Shown one piece after another: positions 34,248 through 43,221 of a DNA stretch of 64,000 nt (position 1 is its first letter; the number at the start of each line of letters is the position of its first letter). The position numbers and the translations under genes are program-made. This stretch comes from Stutzerimonas stutzeri (GTDB lineage: Bacteria; Pseudomonadota; Gammaproteobacteria; Pseudomonadales; Pseudomonadaceae). Below the pieces are notes generated by a model, which saw only the letters and a program-made list of their open reading frames with translations, made no database searches and was not told where the DNA came from. Where the stretch lies: the NCBI RefSeq assembly GCF_000219605.1, contig NC_015740.1:1302001-1366000 (forward strand). The letters run 5' to 3'.

Positions 34248-35390
34248 ATGTTCGACTACGAGGTTCTCAAGCTGGTCTGGTGGGTGCTGATCGGTGTGCT
34301 GCTGATCGGCTTCGCCCTGACCGATGGCTTCGACATGGGCGCCATGGCACTGATGCCCTTCGTCGGCCAGACCGACAACGAGCGGCGCGTCGCGATCAAC
34401 ACCATCGCGCCGCATTGGGATGGCAACCAGGTGTGGTTCATCACCGCGGGCGGCGCGCTGTTCGCTGCCTGGCCGATGGTCTATGCGGTGGCCTTCTCCG
34501 GTCTGTACTGGGCGATGCTGCTGGTGCTGTTCGCGCTGTTCTGCCGGCCGGTGGGCTTCGACTACCGCAGCAAGGTCGAGGACCCGCGTTGGCGCAACGC
34601 CTGGGACTGGGCGCTGTTCGTTGGTGGGGCGGTGCCGGCGTTGGTGTTCGGCGTTGCCTTCGGCAACCTGTTTCTCGGTCTGCCGTTCCAGCTCGACGAA
34701 TTGATGCGCTCGACCTATCACGGCTCGTTCTTCGCGCTTCTCAACCCGTTCGCGTTGCTCTGCGGCGTCGTCAGCCTGAGCATGCTCAGTGCCCATGGCG
34801 GCGCCTGGCTGATGCTGCGCACCGACGGCGCGCTGGCCGAACGCTCGCGGCAGGCAACATGGCTGTGTGCGCTGGTATTCCTGCTCGGTTTCGCCGCCGC
34901 CGGCGCCTGGCTGGTGTTGGGGGTTGAGGGCTTCAGCCAGCTGTCTGTCAGCGATCCGGGCGCGGCACTCAATCCGTTGCTGGACAAGCAGGTAGCGCAG
35001 GACAACGCCGGCTGGCTGGCCAACTACGGCCGCTATCCGGTCACTCTGATCGCGCCGGCTGCGGGCATCCTCGGGGCGTTGCTGGCGCTGCTCGGTTCCA
35101 GTCGCAACAGCGGTGGAGTGAGCTTTCTCGGCACCAGTCTGATGATCGTCGGCGCCATCTGCACGGCTGGCTTCGCGCTTTTCCCCTTCGTCTTTCCGTC
35201 GAGCCTGGACCCGGCCTCGAGCCTGACCATCTGGGATGCGGTTTCGAGCCACAAGACCCTGGGCATCATGTTCGTCGTCGCCTGCCTCTTCGTGCCGCTG
35301 ATCCTCTGCTACACGCTGTGGAGCTACGTGCGCATGTGGGGCCGGCTCACCCAGAAAACCATCGAAGCCAACCCTCACGGGCTCTACTGA
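34248..35390 (+). CDS. cydB: Cytochrome bd ubiquinol oxidase subunit II
   Basis: This 380-residue partner of CydA starts MFDYEVLKLVWWVLIGVLLI at 34248, 11 bases after the cydA stop; a longer in-frame ORF from 34182 would overlap cydA. It has TDGFDMG near residue 25 and eight or more TM helices, at usual length. Confidence 0.95.
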   Translation: MFDYEVLKLVWWVLIGVLLIGFALTDGFDMGAMALMPFVGQTDNERRVAINTIAPHWDGNQVWFITAGGALFAAWPMVYAVAFSGLYWAMLLVLFALFCRPVGFDYRSKVEDPRWRNAWDWALFVGGAVPALVFGVAFGNLFLGLPFQLDELMRSTYHGSFFALLNPFALLCGVVSLSMLSAHGGAWLMLRTDGALAERSRQATWLCALVFLLGFAAAGAWLVLGVEGFSQLSVSDPGAALNPLLDKQVAQDNAGWLANYGRYPVTLIAPAAGILGALLALLGSSRNSGGVSFLGTSLMIVGAICTAGFALFPFVFPSSLDPASSLTIWDAVSSHKTLGIMFVVACLFVPLILCYTLWSYVRMWGRLTQKTIEANPHGLY

Positions 35391-35433
35391 TCGAGCGGGC
35401 GGGCTTCCGTACTCGCCCGCCAAGGAGACGACT

Positions 35434-35538
35434 ATGTGGTACTTCACCTGGATACTCGGCGTGCTGCTGGCCTGCAGCTTCGGCATCATCAATGCGCTGT
35501 GGCTGGAAGCCACCCAGGATCTGGATGCCGAGCCGTGA
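35434..35538 (+). CDS. cydX: Cytochrome bd subunit CydX
   Basis: A 34-residue ORF, MWYFTWILGVLLACSFGIIN followed by ALWLEATQDLDAEP, is a typical CydX: one TM helix and an acidic tail, needed for stability of the bd oxidase. AAGGAGACG precedes the ATG. It overlaps the possible GTG start of ybgE. A short GC-rich hairpin stands between cydB and cydX. Confidence 0.92.
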   Translation: MWYFTWILGVLLACSFGIINALWLEATQDLDAEP

Positions 35539-35543
35539 GCGGC

Positions 35544-35831
35544 ATGGCGCACCGGCTGCTGTACCGGACTCCCGCGCGGCTTCTCTCTCTGCTGCTGGCG
35601 TCACCGCTGGCGCTGGTGCTGCTGATCCATCCGGCGGCGATGCTCGACGGACAAGGCGGCTACAGCCACCCCCAGCTGATGCTGGTGATGTGGGGGATTT
35701 CCGCAGGTTTCGTGCACGGCGTCGGCTTCGTTCCGCAGTGGTGGGGCTGGCGCTGGCTGCTCGGGCCACTGCCGGCCTGGCTGTTCTGCGCGCTGGGCTA
35801 TGCCGTGCTGGCGCACGCGAGGCTGGGCTGA
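35544..35831 (+). CDS. ybgE: cyd operon protein YbgE
   Basis: This 95-residue membrane protein (MAHRLLYRTPARLLSLLLAS) has three predicted TM helices (about 12-32, 47-67, 73-92) and follows cydX, as YbgE does in E. coli. A GTG at 35535 overlapping the cydX stop is an alternative start. Its role in bd oxidase is not established. Confidence 0.8.
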   Translation: MAHRLLYRTPARLLSLLLASPLALVLLIHPAAMLDGQGGYSHPQLMLVMWGISAGFVHGVGFVPQWWGWRWLLGPLPAWLFCALGYAVLAHARLG

Positions 35832-35936
35832 GCGGGCTCGGGTGCTCGGGCAGACAGAAGCCCTGGTTCGTGGTCTGATGGTGACAACCCCGCGGCATCG
35901 CCGCGGGCCAGTCATCGAACCGGGCTCGCCGTCATC

Positions 35937-36701
35937 ATGGACATCGACAAGGCCGCGCGGGCGCTGGCCGCGGCCGAACGCCTGCTGATCATCACCGGAG
36001 CCGGGCTTTCCGCCGACTCCGGGCTGCCCACCTATCGTGGACTGGGCGGGCTATACAACGGGGCGACGGACGACGGCGTGCCGATCGAGGTGGCGCTTTC
36101 GGGGCCGACGCTGCAGCGCCAACCGGCGCTGTGCTGGAAATACCTCGCCGAGATCGGCCGCGCCTGCCTGCGCGCCGAGCCCAACGCCGGCCATTTCGCC
36201 ATTGCCGAGTGGCAGCGGCAGAGGCCCGGCACCTGGCTGCTCACGCAGAATATCGACGGCTTCCATCGCCGGGCCGGCAGTCCGCCCGAGCGCCTGATCG
36301 AGATTCACGGCGAGCTGGCACCGCTGTCCTGCATGGCCTGCGGCGAGGTTGACAGGCGCCCGTTGGCCTCGCTGCTGGACGAGCCATTGCCGCCACGCTG
36401 CGAGGTTTGCGCCGGCGTGTTGCGGCCGGCCGTGGTGCTGTTCGAGGAGATGCTTCCGGAGCGCGCCCTGGCCCGCTTGCAGGAACAATCGCGCATTGGT
36501 TTCGATGCCGTGCTGGTGGTCGGCACCACCGCCAGCTTCGGCTATATCCTCGAACCGATATGGCGTGCCCGGCAGAGCGGGGGCCTGGTCGTGGAGGTGA
36601 ACCTGCAACCCACCGACATCAATCCGCTGGCAAACCTCAGCCTGCAGGGAAGGGCCGCAGACGTTTTGTCGCACTTATTACGTCACATTTCATCCGATTG
36701 A
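35937..36701 (+). CDS. Sir2-family NAD-dependent protein deacylase
   Basis: This 254-residue sirtuin has GAGLSADSGLPTYRGLGGLY near residue 21, TQNIDGFHRRAG near 103 (NAD site), a catalytic His in EIHGELAPLSC, and four zinc cysteines in two pairs (CMAC and CEVC). GTTASFGYILEPI and VEVNLQPTDINP complete the Rossmann fold. It removes acyl groups from lysines. It is distinct from the B12 gene cobB at 43.9 kb. It stands alone. Confidence 0.93.
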   Translation: MDIDKAARALAAAERLLIITGAGLSADSGLPTYRGLGGLYNGATDDGVPIEVALSGPTLQRQPALCWKYLAEIGRACLRAEPNAGHFAIAEWQRQRPGTWLLTQNIDGFHRRAGSPPERLIEIHGELAPLSCMACGEVDRRPLASLLDEPLPPRCEVCAGVLRPAVVLFEEMLPERALARLQEQSRIGFDAVLVVGTTASFGYILEPIWRARQSGGLVVEVNLQPTDINPLANLSLQGRAADVLSHLLRHISSD

Positions 36702-36768
36702 ATTTGATCATCGAAGCGATAGCGGGCATAGTCGCGGGCACTTTGAAATCACCGACACGGTCGTGCCC

Positions 36769-37401
36769 ATGCGCCAACGCTTCGCACCCCTCGTGCCTCT
36801 CGCACTCATCGCCCTGCTGACGGCCTGTGCCGGTCAGCCTGTACAGACCGAGCAGCAGATCGAATCGCCTCGGCTGTCGCAAAACCATCCCCTGGCTGGC
36901 TTCGACTTCGCGGCCCTCGACAAGAGCGAAGAAGAGTCGCTGGCCGAGCTGACCGACGAGCACGAATACCAGTTGCCGGAACTGGCCGACAGCATCCTCG
37001 AACGCGGCTTTACCCTGGTCGGTACGCCTTATCGCTTCGGTGGCAATTCGGTGAAGACCGGGTTCGATTGCAGCGGCTTCGTCGGCTTCCTGTTCCGCAA
37101 GGAAGCAGGGCTCGAGCTGCCACGCTCCACCCGCGAGCTGATCAACCTCGACGCGCCGGTGGTCAAGCGCAACGAGCTCGAGCCGGGTGATGTGGTGTTC
37201 TTCAACAACCGTGGCCGTGGCCGCGTCAGCCACGCCGGCATCTACATCGGCGACGACCAGTTCATCCACGCCTCCAGCAGCCGCAGCGGCGGCGTGCGCG
37301 TCGACAGCCTGGACGACAAGTACTGGCGCGCCAGCTACATGGAAGCCAAGCGCGTGCTGGCACTGGCTTCGGAGCTGACCCCGCACACCGCGCACCGCTG
37401 A
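36769..37401 (+). CDS. NlpC/P60 (C40) lipoprotein peptidase 1
   Basis: This 210-residue protein has a lipoprotein signal (LIALLTACAGQ, Cys near residue 22), a variable linker, and a C-terminal NlpC/P60 domain with catalytic Cys in GFDCSGFVGF, His in RVSHAGIYIG and a second His in FIHASSSRSG. Such enzymes cut gamma-D-glutamyl-meso-diaminopimelate bonds in murein. ATG at 36769 is used; a GTG at 36763 is possible. A paralogue follows 76 bases later. Confidence 0.9.
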   Translation: MRQRFAPLVPLALIALLTACAGQPVQTEQQIESPRLSQNHPLAGFDFAALDKSEEESLAELTDEHEYQLPELADSILERGFTLVGTPYRFGGNSVKTGFDCSGFVGFLFRKEAGLELPRSTRELINLDAPVVKRNELEPGDVVFFNNRGRGRVSHAGIYIGDDQFIHASSSRSGGVRVDSLDDKYWRASYMEAKRVLALASELTPHTAHR

Positions 37402-37477
37402 CCGGACGATCTGCGGGGGTTGCGTCTTCCCCCGCATGCCGGCAGAGTGATGGCTCGTTTGCCTGGACCGCTCTGCC

Positions 37478-38002
37478 ATGCGCTATCTGGCCCGTTCCAC
37501 CCTTGTGGTTCTTTTCGCCTTGCTGGCTGCCTGTGCCGGCAAGCCGCCGGCGCCGCCAATCGCCGAGGCGCCTAGCACTCCCCACGCCATGCCCGGTATC
37601 GCCGAGGATGTGCTGTTCAGCGCACTCGGGCTGGTCGGTACGCCCTATCGCTGGGGTGGCAACACGCCGGACAGCGGCTTCGACTGCAGCGGGCTGATCG
37701 GCTACGTCTACCGTGGTGCAGCCGGTATCGATCTTCCTCGTACCACTCAGGAAATGAGCAATCTGCGCGGGCCGAACGTGCGTCGTCACGCGCTGCAACC
37801 CGGCGATCTGGTGTTCTTCGCCACCAACGGTGGGCGCCGCGTCAGCCATGCCGGCATCTATGTCGGCCAGGACCGTTTCGTCCACGCGCCTTCGTCCGGC
37901 GGCACCGTACGCCTGGACAGCCTGACCGCCAGTTACTGGCAGAAGAGCTACCTCGGCGCCAAGCGTGTGCTCGACCACGAGCAACTGGCACGCAATCCCT
38001 GA
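37478..38002 (+). CDS. NlpC/P60 (C40) lipoprotein peptidase 2
   Basis: This 174-residue paralogue of the preceding gene has a lipobox (LLAACAGK), a shorter linker, and the same catalytic set (GFDCSGLIGYV, RVSHAGIYVG, FVHAPSSGG). TPYRWGGNTPDSGFDC against TPYRFGGNSVKTGFDC shows the close relation. Both probably sit in the outer membrane and remodel peptidoglycan. Confidence 0.9.
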   Translation: MRYLARSTLVVLFALLAACAGKPPAPPIAEAPSTPHAMPGIAEDVLFSALGLVGTPYRWGGNTPDSGFDCSGLIGYVYRGAAGIDLPRTTQEMSNLRGPNVRRHALQPGDLVFFATNGGRRVSHAGIYVGQDRFVHAPSSGGTVRLDSLTASYWQKSYLGAKRVLDHEQLARNP

Positions 38003-38188
38003 AATCGACCGTCCTTTCAACGTGCCGGTTCGTCGCCTTTAGTCCTGTTCATATCCTGCAACAGTCTGCGTTTGACATGCGGTGATATCGCTTCGCCGGC
38101 CGTTTGGCTACCATGCGCATCCCCAATTCCTCGCGTGCGTCGATCCGTCGCGCATAGACCCTTTTCCCACTTCTCCTTTAGGTGAGTT

Positions 38189-39442
38189 ATGCCTGTATTG
38201 CTGACGTACGTGCTGATCGCACTGGCGGTGGCGGCACTGCTTGGTGTCGTGCTCGAAGAAATTACCCATGTGAACAAGGCCAAGGTCACGCTGTTCTTCG
38301 GCACCCTGGCCTGGTTGCTGCTGTTCATGTTCGCCCCGGCAGGCGAGGTGCGGGAAACCGTGCTGGAAAGCCTCAACGAGAACATCGCCGAGATTGCCGG
38401 CTTGTGGATATTCCTGGTGGCGGCGATGACCTTCGTCGCCTACCTGAACAAGAAGGGCATGATCGAGAACCTGATCTACCTGGTGTTGCCCAAGCGGATC
38501 AGCGAGCGGGCCTTGCTGTTTCTCACGGCGACCTTCTGCTTCGTGTTCTCGTCGCTCGCCGACAACATCACGGCGACGCTGGTCTCCATCACGCTGATCC
38601 TGTCGTTGCAGCTGGATCGGGCCAAGACCATCAAGTTCGCCACGCTGGTGGTGTTCGCGGTCAACTCCGGCGGCGTCGCGCTGATCACCGGTGACGTCAC
38701 CACGCTGATGATCTTCCTCGCCGGCAAGGTGGCGATTCTCCAGCTGCTGGCCCTGGCCGTGCCCGCCTTCGTCGCGGTGATGGTGCTGGCGGCGATGCTG
38801 TCGATCGGCATGAAGGGCGAAGTGGTGGTACAGGGCCATCGCAACGATGTGCGCGGCGTGGATGTGGCCATCGCGCTGATCTTCCTCTGCACCATTCTGA
38901 GCACCATCATCGGCAACTTCCTGTTCCAGATTCCGCCTGTGCTGACCTTCCTCGCCGGGTTGTCGGTGATGTTCCTGGTGGCGCGCTTCTTCAGTGATGA
39001 CAACGATTCCGACCCGATTCTCGAGTACGTGCGCCAGGTGGAGTTCGAGACGCTGTTCTTCTTCCTCGGCATCCTGCTGCTGGTGGGCATGCTCAAGGAA
39101 ATCCGCGTGCTCGACGGGCTGGTGCACATTTATGACCAGGTGCCGGCGGTGATGGCCAACTACCTGATGGGGGTGATGTCGGCGGCGATCGACAACGTGC
39201 CGCTGACCGCCGCGCTGCTCAAATCCGGGTTGGAAATGGGCGTTGCCGAATGGATGGTGCTGACCTACGCGGTCGGTGTCGGCGGTTCGCTGCTGGTGAT
39301 CGGTTCGGCCTCCGGTATCGTCGCGATGAGCAAGGTTCCGGGGCTGACCTTCGGCAGCTACCTGCGGCACATGCTCTATCTGTTCGTCGCCTTCAACATC
39401 GGTTTTGCCGGCGTTTACCTGATCGGTCTGTCGATAGGCTGA
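38189..39442 (+). CDS. nhaD: NhaD-type Na+/H+ antiporter
   Basis: This 417-residue inner-membrane antiporter has 11-13 predicted TM helices and NhaD-like segments: SSLADNITATLVSITLIL near residue 125, GGVALITGDVTTLMIFLAGK near 155, and SAAIDNVPLTAALLKSGLEM near 330. Asp residues in these segments are conserved in the family. It would support sodium tolerance. It converges on the metallophosphoesterase gene. Confidence 0.92.
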   Translation: MPVLLTYVLIALAVAALLGVVLEEITHVNKAKVTLFFGTLAWLLLFMFAPAGEVRETVLESLNENIAEIAGLWIFLVAAMTFVAYLNKKGMIENLIYLVLPKRISERALLFLTATFCFVFSSLADNITATLVSITLILSLQLDRAKTIKFATLVVFAVNSGGVALITGDVTTLMIFLAGKVAILQLLALAVPAFVAVMVLAAMLSIGMKGEVVVQGHRNDVRGVDVAIALIFLCTILSTIIGNFLFQIPPVLTFLAGLSVMFLVARFFSDDNDSDPILEYVRQVEFETLFFFLGILLLVGMLKEIRVLDGLVHIYDQVPAVMANYLMGVMSAAIDNVPLTAALLKSGLEMGVAEWMVLTYAVGVGGSLLVIGSASGIVAMSKVPGLTFGSYLRHMLYLFVAFNIGFAGVYLIGLSIG

Positions 39443-39464
39443 GAACCCCGCGCGAGCGCCGGGA

Positions 39465-40268
39465 TCACCAGCTCAGGTTGAAGTGCGAACCCAGCACGAA
39501 ACGGCCAGCGGAAAGATCCCAGCGCTCGACGCAGACCTTCTTCTCATCGCCCGGGTGCAGTTTCAGCCGGTTGAAGGAGTTCGGCGAGGTGCCGCGCAGG
39601 CGAGTGGAAAGCGTGGTGCCGGCCTGCACCATCCAGATTTCGCGGGCGAGCCCGGGATACTGCCTGGACAGCGGCAGCACGTAGGGCAGGTGGATATGCC
39701 CGCCCATGACCAGGTCCAGGCCATGCTCTGCCCAGCGCTGCAGCGCGGGTTCGGCGCCGTGCTGCAGGTTGCTCAGGTCGCTCGGCACCATGGCGCCGAA
39801 CGGCTGATGCGCCACCACGATGCGAATCTTGCCCGGGTCGCTTTCCTCCAGACGCCGCGCCACGCGCTCCACCTGCCGTGCCGTTACCACGCCGTCCTTG
39901 TGCCGGCGGGGATGGGTGGTGTTGAGCCCGATCACCAGCATCTGTTCGTTCTCGAAGACCGGCTCCAGATCGTCACCGAAATGCTGGCGGTAATTGCCGT
40001 AGGGTGTGAACAGGCGTGCGAAGACGTTGTACAGCGGGATGTCGTGGTTGCCCGGAATCACCAGCGTATCGCCGACGCCATCGGCCTCCAGGCGGCGGAC
40101 GAAGGCGGCGGCACTGGCGAACTGGCCGCGGCGGGCGCGCTGGGTGATGTCGCCGGAGAACACCAGCAGGTCTGCTCGATGCTCGCGTACATGATCCTCC
40201 AGCGCCTGGACCACGGCGGGTTGCTCGGTGCCGAAATGGGTGTCGGAGATCTGCACGATGCTGGTCAT
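39465..40268 (-). CDS. Calcineurin-like metallophosphoesterase
   Basis: This 267-residue protein starts MTSIVQISDTHFGTEQPAVV at 40268. It has the five metal motifs: DTHFG, FSGDIT, PGNHDI, VVAHQPFG and GGHIHLPY. Such enzymes include 3',5'-cAMP phosphodiesterases and other phosphoesterases; the substrate is unknown. Its 5' region faces the B12 riboswitch. Confidence 0.9.
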   Translation of the reverse strand: MTSIVQISDTHFGTEQPAVVQALEDHVREHRADLLVFSGDITQRARRGQFASAAAFVRRLEADGVGDTLVIPGNHDIPLYNVFARLFTPYGNYRQHFGDDLEPVFENEQMLVIGLNTTHPRRHKDGVVTARQVERVARRLEESDPGKIRIVVAHQPFGAMVPSDLSNLQHGAEPALQRWAEHGLDLVMGGHIHLPYVLPLSRQYPGLAREIWMVQAGTTLSTRLRGTSPNSFNRLKLHPGDEKKVCVERWDLSAGRFVLGSHFNLSW

Positions 40269-40424
40269 GGGCTTGGCTGATGGTCCTGGCTGATGGCTGG
40301 CATTGTTGCATTCGAAGCCTTTCGGCGTCCGCCGTTCCAAGCGGCGAGATGCAAGCGGAAATTGCAGAGGCTGCGCGACAACCTCATGGTTGCGCGATGT
40401 TCGACCTTGGACTAACCTCCGCGT

Positions 40425-40625
40425 CGCCTCAGGTGCCCCCTGGCCTTGTGCCAGACGGGTGAAACAGGGAAGCCGGTCCATTCTCACGAAGATTCCGGCG
40501 CTGCCCCCGCAACGGTAGGCGAGTCGAGAAACCGCAACGGCCACTGTGCATGACGCATGGGAAGGCGCGGTTTCGGGATGCCGCAAGGCATACGCTCGCA
40601 AGCCCGGAGACCGGCCTGTCGCATT
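40425..40625 (+). ncRNA. Cobalamin riboswitch
   Basis: The segment carries the conserved cobalamin aptamer elements in order: AGGTGCC near 40431, GGGAAGCCGGT near 40468, the B12 box GCTGCCCCCGCAACGGTA near 40500, GGGATGCCGC near 40576, and AGCCCGGAGACCGGCCT near 40600. It stands 130 bases before btuB and should lower expression of the B12 operon when adenosylcobalamin is plentiful. Limits are approximate. Confidence 0.95.
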
Positions 40626-40751
40626 TCACTGACAGTGCGGTGGGCGCTGGGCGGGTGCGTATCCCTCGCGGTATTCACTTCCTTTTGCGGTTCCTCCGTC
40701 TGTCTTCGTCGACTTTCAGTCGTGCGGGTGGGCACGACGGAGACCTGAACC

Positions 40752-42605
40752 TTGACTGGCAAGCCCCGTTTCACGCCAGCGGCCTATGTGCTGCTCGGCA
40801 GTTTTCCCTTTTCCATCGGCCAACTGGCCGCAGCCCCGCTGGACCTCGAACAGCAGGTGGTGACCGCCACCCGTACCGCGCAAACCGCCCAGCAGAGCCT
40901 GGCCGCAGTCACCGTGCTGGACCGCGAGCGCATCGAGCGCAGCCAGGCGGCTTCGTTACCCGAATTGCTCAAGCAGGTGCCTGGCGTTTCGCTGGCCAAC
41001 AACGGCGGGCCTGGCAAGTCCACCGCGCTGTTCATGCGCGGCACCGAGTCCGACCACGTGCTGGTGATGATCGACGGTATCAAGATCGGCTCAGTGTCCG
41101 CCGGCGGAGCGGCCCTGCAGGATCTGCCACTGGAGTTGATCGAACGTATCGAGGTGGTACGCGGCCCGCGTTCCAGCCTGTACGGCTCGGAAGCCATCGG
41201 CGGGGTGATCCAGATCTTCACCCGCAAGGGCCAGGGGCAGGGCGTCAAGCCGTTCTTCTCCGCCGGCTACGGCACTCATGACACCTACACGGGCAGCGCC
41301 GGCGTTTCCGGCGGCGACGGCCGTGGCTGGTACAGCCTGGGCGTCAGCGGTTCGGACACCGACGGCATCAACGTGAAGTCGGCAGGCACCAGCGGTTATG
41401 AAAACGATGCCGATGGCTATCGCAACCTGTCTGCCACGCTTGCCGCCGGCTACCGCTTCGACAATGGCCTGGAGCTGGACGCCAACCTGCTGCAGGCCAA
41501 ATCGCACAACGATTACGACAGTGTGAACAGCCGACGCACATCTGGCTTCGGCGCCAATGCCGATGGAGAGTCGAAGGTGTTCGTCACGCGCGCGCGCTTC
41601 AGCCCACTGGAGCCCTGGCGGGTAACCCTGCAGGCCGGGCGCAGCGAGGACAAGTCCGATGCCTATCAGGACGGGCGATTCAGCTCGCGTTTCGACAGCC
41701 GTCGCGACTCGCTGGCCTGGCAGAACGACATCGACATCGCCGCGGGCCACATGCTGACGGTAGGCGCCGACTACCAGCGCGACGAGATCAACGGCACCAC
41801 AGCGTACGCCGAGGATTCGCGCGACAACTTCGGGCGCTTCGTCCAATACCTGGGCGAGGCCGGCCGCCATGACTGGCAGCTGTCACTGCGTCGGGACGAC
41901 AACGAGCAGTTCGGCCTGCACGATACCGGCAACATCGGCTACGGCTATGCGCTGACCGACTGGCTGCGCGCCACCGTCAGCTACGGTACGGCATTCAAGG
42001 CGCCAACCTTCAACGAGCTGTACTTCCCGGACTACGGCAACCCGGCGCTGGACGCGGAGACCTCCCGCAGTCTCGAAGCCGGCCTGGCCGGTCAGCACGG
42101 TTGGGGACACTGGGCGGTGAACGCCTATCGCACCGTAGTGGATGACCTGATCGCCTATGACGCCAGCATCTCGGCTCCGGCCAACGTGCAGGAAGCGCGT
42201 ATCCGTGGTGTCGAGCTGGTGCTCGGCAGCCAGCTGCTGGGCTGGGACTGGAACGCCAACTACAGCCTGCTGGAACCGGAGAACCGCTCCGCCGGCGCCA
42301 ACCGGGGCAACGAACTGGCGCGTCGCGCCAAGCAGCTGTTCAACCTTGACCTCGATCGCCGGCTCGGCGCCTTCAGCATCGGTGCCAGCCTGCATGCCGA
42401 GGGACAGCGCTACGACGATCTGGCCAACACCCGCGAGCTGTCCGGCTACGCCACCCTCGATCTGCGCGGCGAATACCGCATCACCCCCGAGTGGCGCCTG
42501 CAGGCGCGCGTCGCCAACCTGCTGGATGCCGACTACGAGACCGCGGAGGGTTACAACCAGCCCGGCCAGGCGGCCTACCTGACGGTGCGCTACCAGGCGC
42601 TGTAA
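40752..42605 (+). CDS. btuB: TonB-dependent vitamin B12 outer membrane receptor BtuB
   Basis: This 617-residue receptor starts at TTG 40752, preceded by CGGAGACC; no ATG gives the signal peptide. A signal peptide is followed by a TonB box-like QQVVTATRT, a plug domain (VLDRERIERSQAASLPELLK, YGSEAIGGVIQIFTR) and a 22-strand barrel ending in a C-terminal aromatic-type residue set (AAYLTVRYQAL). It imports cobalamin through the outer membrane using TonB. Riboswitch-controlled first gene. Confidence 0.94.
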   Translation: MTGKPRFTPAAYVLLGSFPFSIGQLAAAPLDLEQQVVTATRTAQTAQQSLAAVTVLDRERIERSQAASLPELLKQVPGVSLANNGGPGKSTALFMRGTESDHVLVMIDGIKIGSVSAGGAALQDLPLELIERIEVVRGPRSSLYGSEAIGGVIQIFTRKGQGQGVKPFFSAGYGTHDTYTGSAGVSGGDGRGWYSLGVSGSDTDGINVKSAGTSGYENDADGYRNLSATLAAGYRFDNGLELDANLLQAKSHNDYDSVNSRRTSGFGANADGESKVFVTRARFSPLEPWRVTLQAGRSEDKSDAYQDGRFSSRFDSRRDSLAWQNDIDIAAGHMLTVGADYQRDEINGTTAYAEDSRDNFGRFVQYLGEAGRHDWQLSLRRDDNEQFGLHDTGNIGYGYALTDWLRATVSYGTAFKAPTFNELYFPDYGNPALDAETSRSLEAGLAGQHGWGHWAVNAYRTVVDDLIAYDASISAPANVQEARIRGVELVLGSQLLGWDWNANYSLLEPENRSAGANRGNELARRAKQLFNLDLDRRLGAFSIGASLHAEGQRYDDLANTRELSGYATLDLRGEYRITPEWRLQARVANLLDADYETAEGYNQPGQAAYLTVRYQAL

Positions 42606-42651
42606 GACCGCGGCGCGGGCATGTCGCCCGCGCCCAGAGAAGGAGACTGCA

Positions 42652-43221
42652 ATGATCAAGCTTGCCCCGAGATACCAGCTGCTGGTCGGCCTCGCGCTTG
42701 CCGCGCTGCTGGCCATGACCCGCGGACAGCACTTCGCCAACGTCAACCTGCCGAGCGCGTCCTGGGCGGTGTTCTTCCTCGCCGGCGTGCTGGTGCGGCC
42801 GAAGTGGGTGTTTCCGGCACTGTTTCTCGAGGCGTCGCTGCTCGATTTCGCCGCCATCCAGTGGGCGGGTGTGAGCGACTGGTGCATGTCGCCGGCCTAC
42901 TGGATGCTGGTGCCGGCCTACGGTTCGCTGTGGCTGGGCGGGCGCCTGTATGCCCGCTGGCATCGCGACCAGTTCAGCAGTCTGGCGACCCTGGCCCTGT
43001 GCGTGATGGTCAGCGCCTTCGTCTGCTACCTGTTCTCCGGCGGCGGCTTCCTCTATTTCTCCGGGCGCTACCCCGAGCCGAGCCTGATGCTGCTGGTCGA
43101 CCGAATCGCCACCTACTACCCGCGTTACCTGTCATCCCTAGCGCTGTACGTTGGCGTTGCGGCGCTATTGTTCATCGGCCTGCGCGCCTGGAGCGCCCAG
43201 CGCGGCGAGGCGCGGGCATGA
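42652..43221 (+). CDS. BtuN-like membrane protein of the B12 locus
   Basis: This 189-residue protein has five to six predicted TM helices (MIKLAPRYQLLVGLALAALL; WAVFFLAGVLVRPKWVFPAL) and a conserved Trp/Tyr-rich middle. Such proteins follow btuB in pseudomonads and were named BtuN as a presumed B12-transport component. There is no experimental role that I know. AGAAGGAGAC precedes the ATG and its stop overlaps cobO (ATGA). Confidence 0.75.
   Translation: MIKLAPRYQLLVGLALAALLAMTRGQHFANVNLPSASWAVFFLAGVLVRPKWVFPALFLEASLLDFAAIQWAGVSDWCMSPAYWMLVPAYGSLWLGGRLYARWHRDQFSSLATLALCVMVSAFVCYLFSGGGFLYFSGRYPEPSLMLLVDRIATYYPRYLSSLALYVGVAALLFIGLRAWSAQRGEARA

Noticed and set aside
35398..35421. GC-rich hairpin between cydB and cydX as a terminator
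   Set aside because: No T-run follows and cydX is almost certainly in the same transcript.
36705..36725. TTTGATCATCGAA, considered as an FNR/ANR box
   Set aside because: It matches only one half-site of TTGAT-N4-ATCAA, and the genes around are not obvious anaerobic targets.
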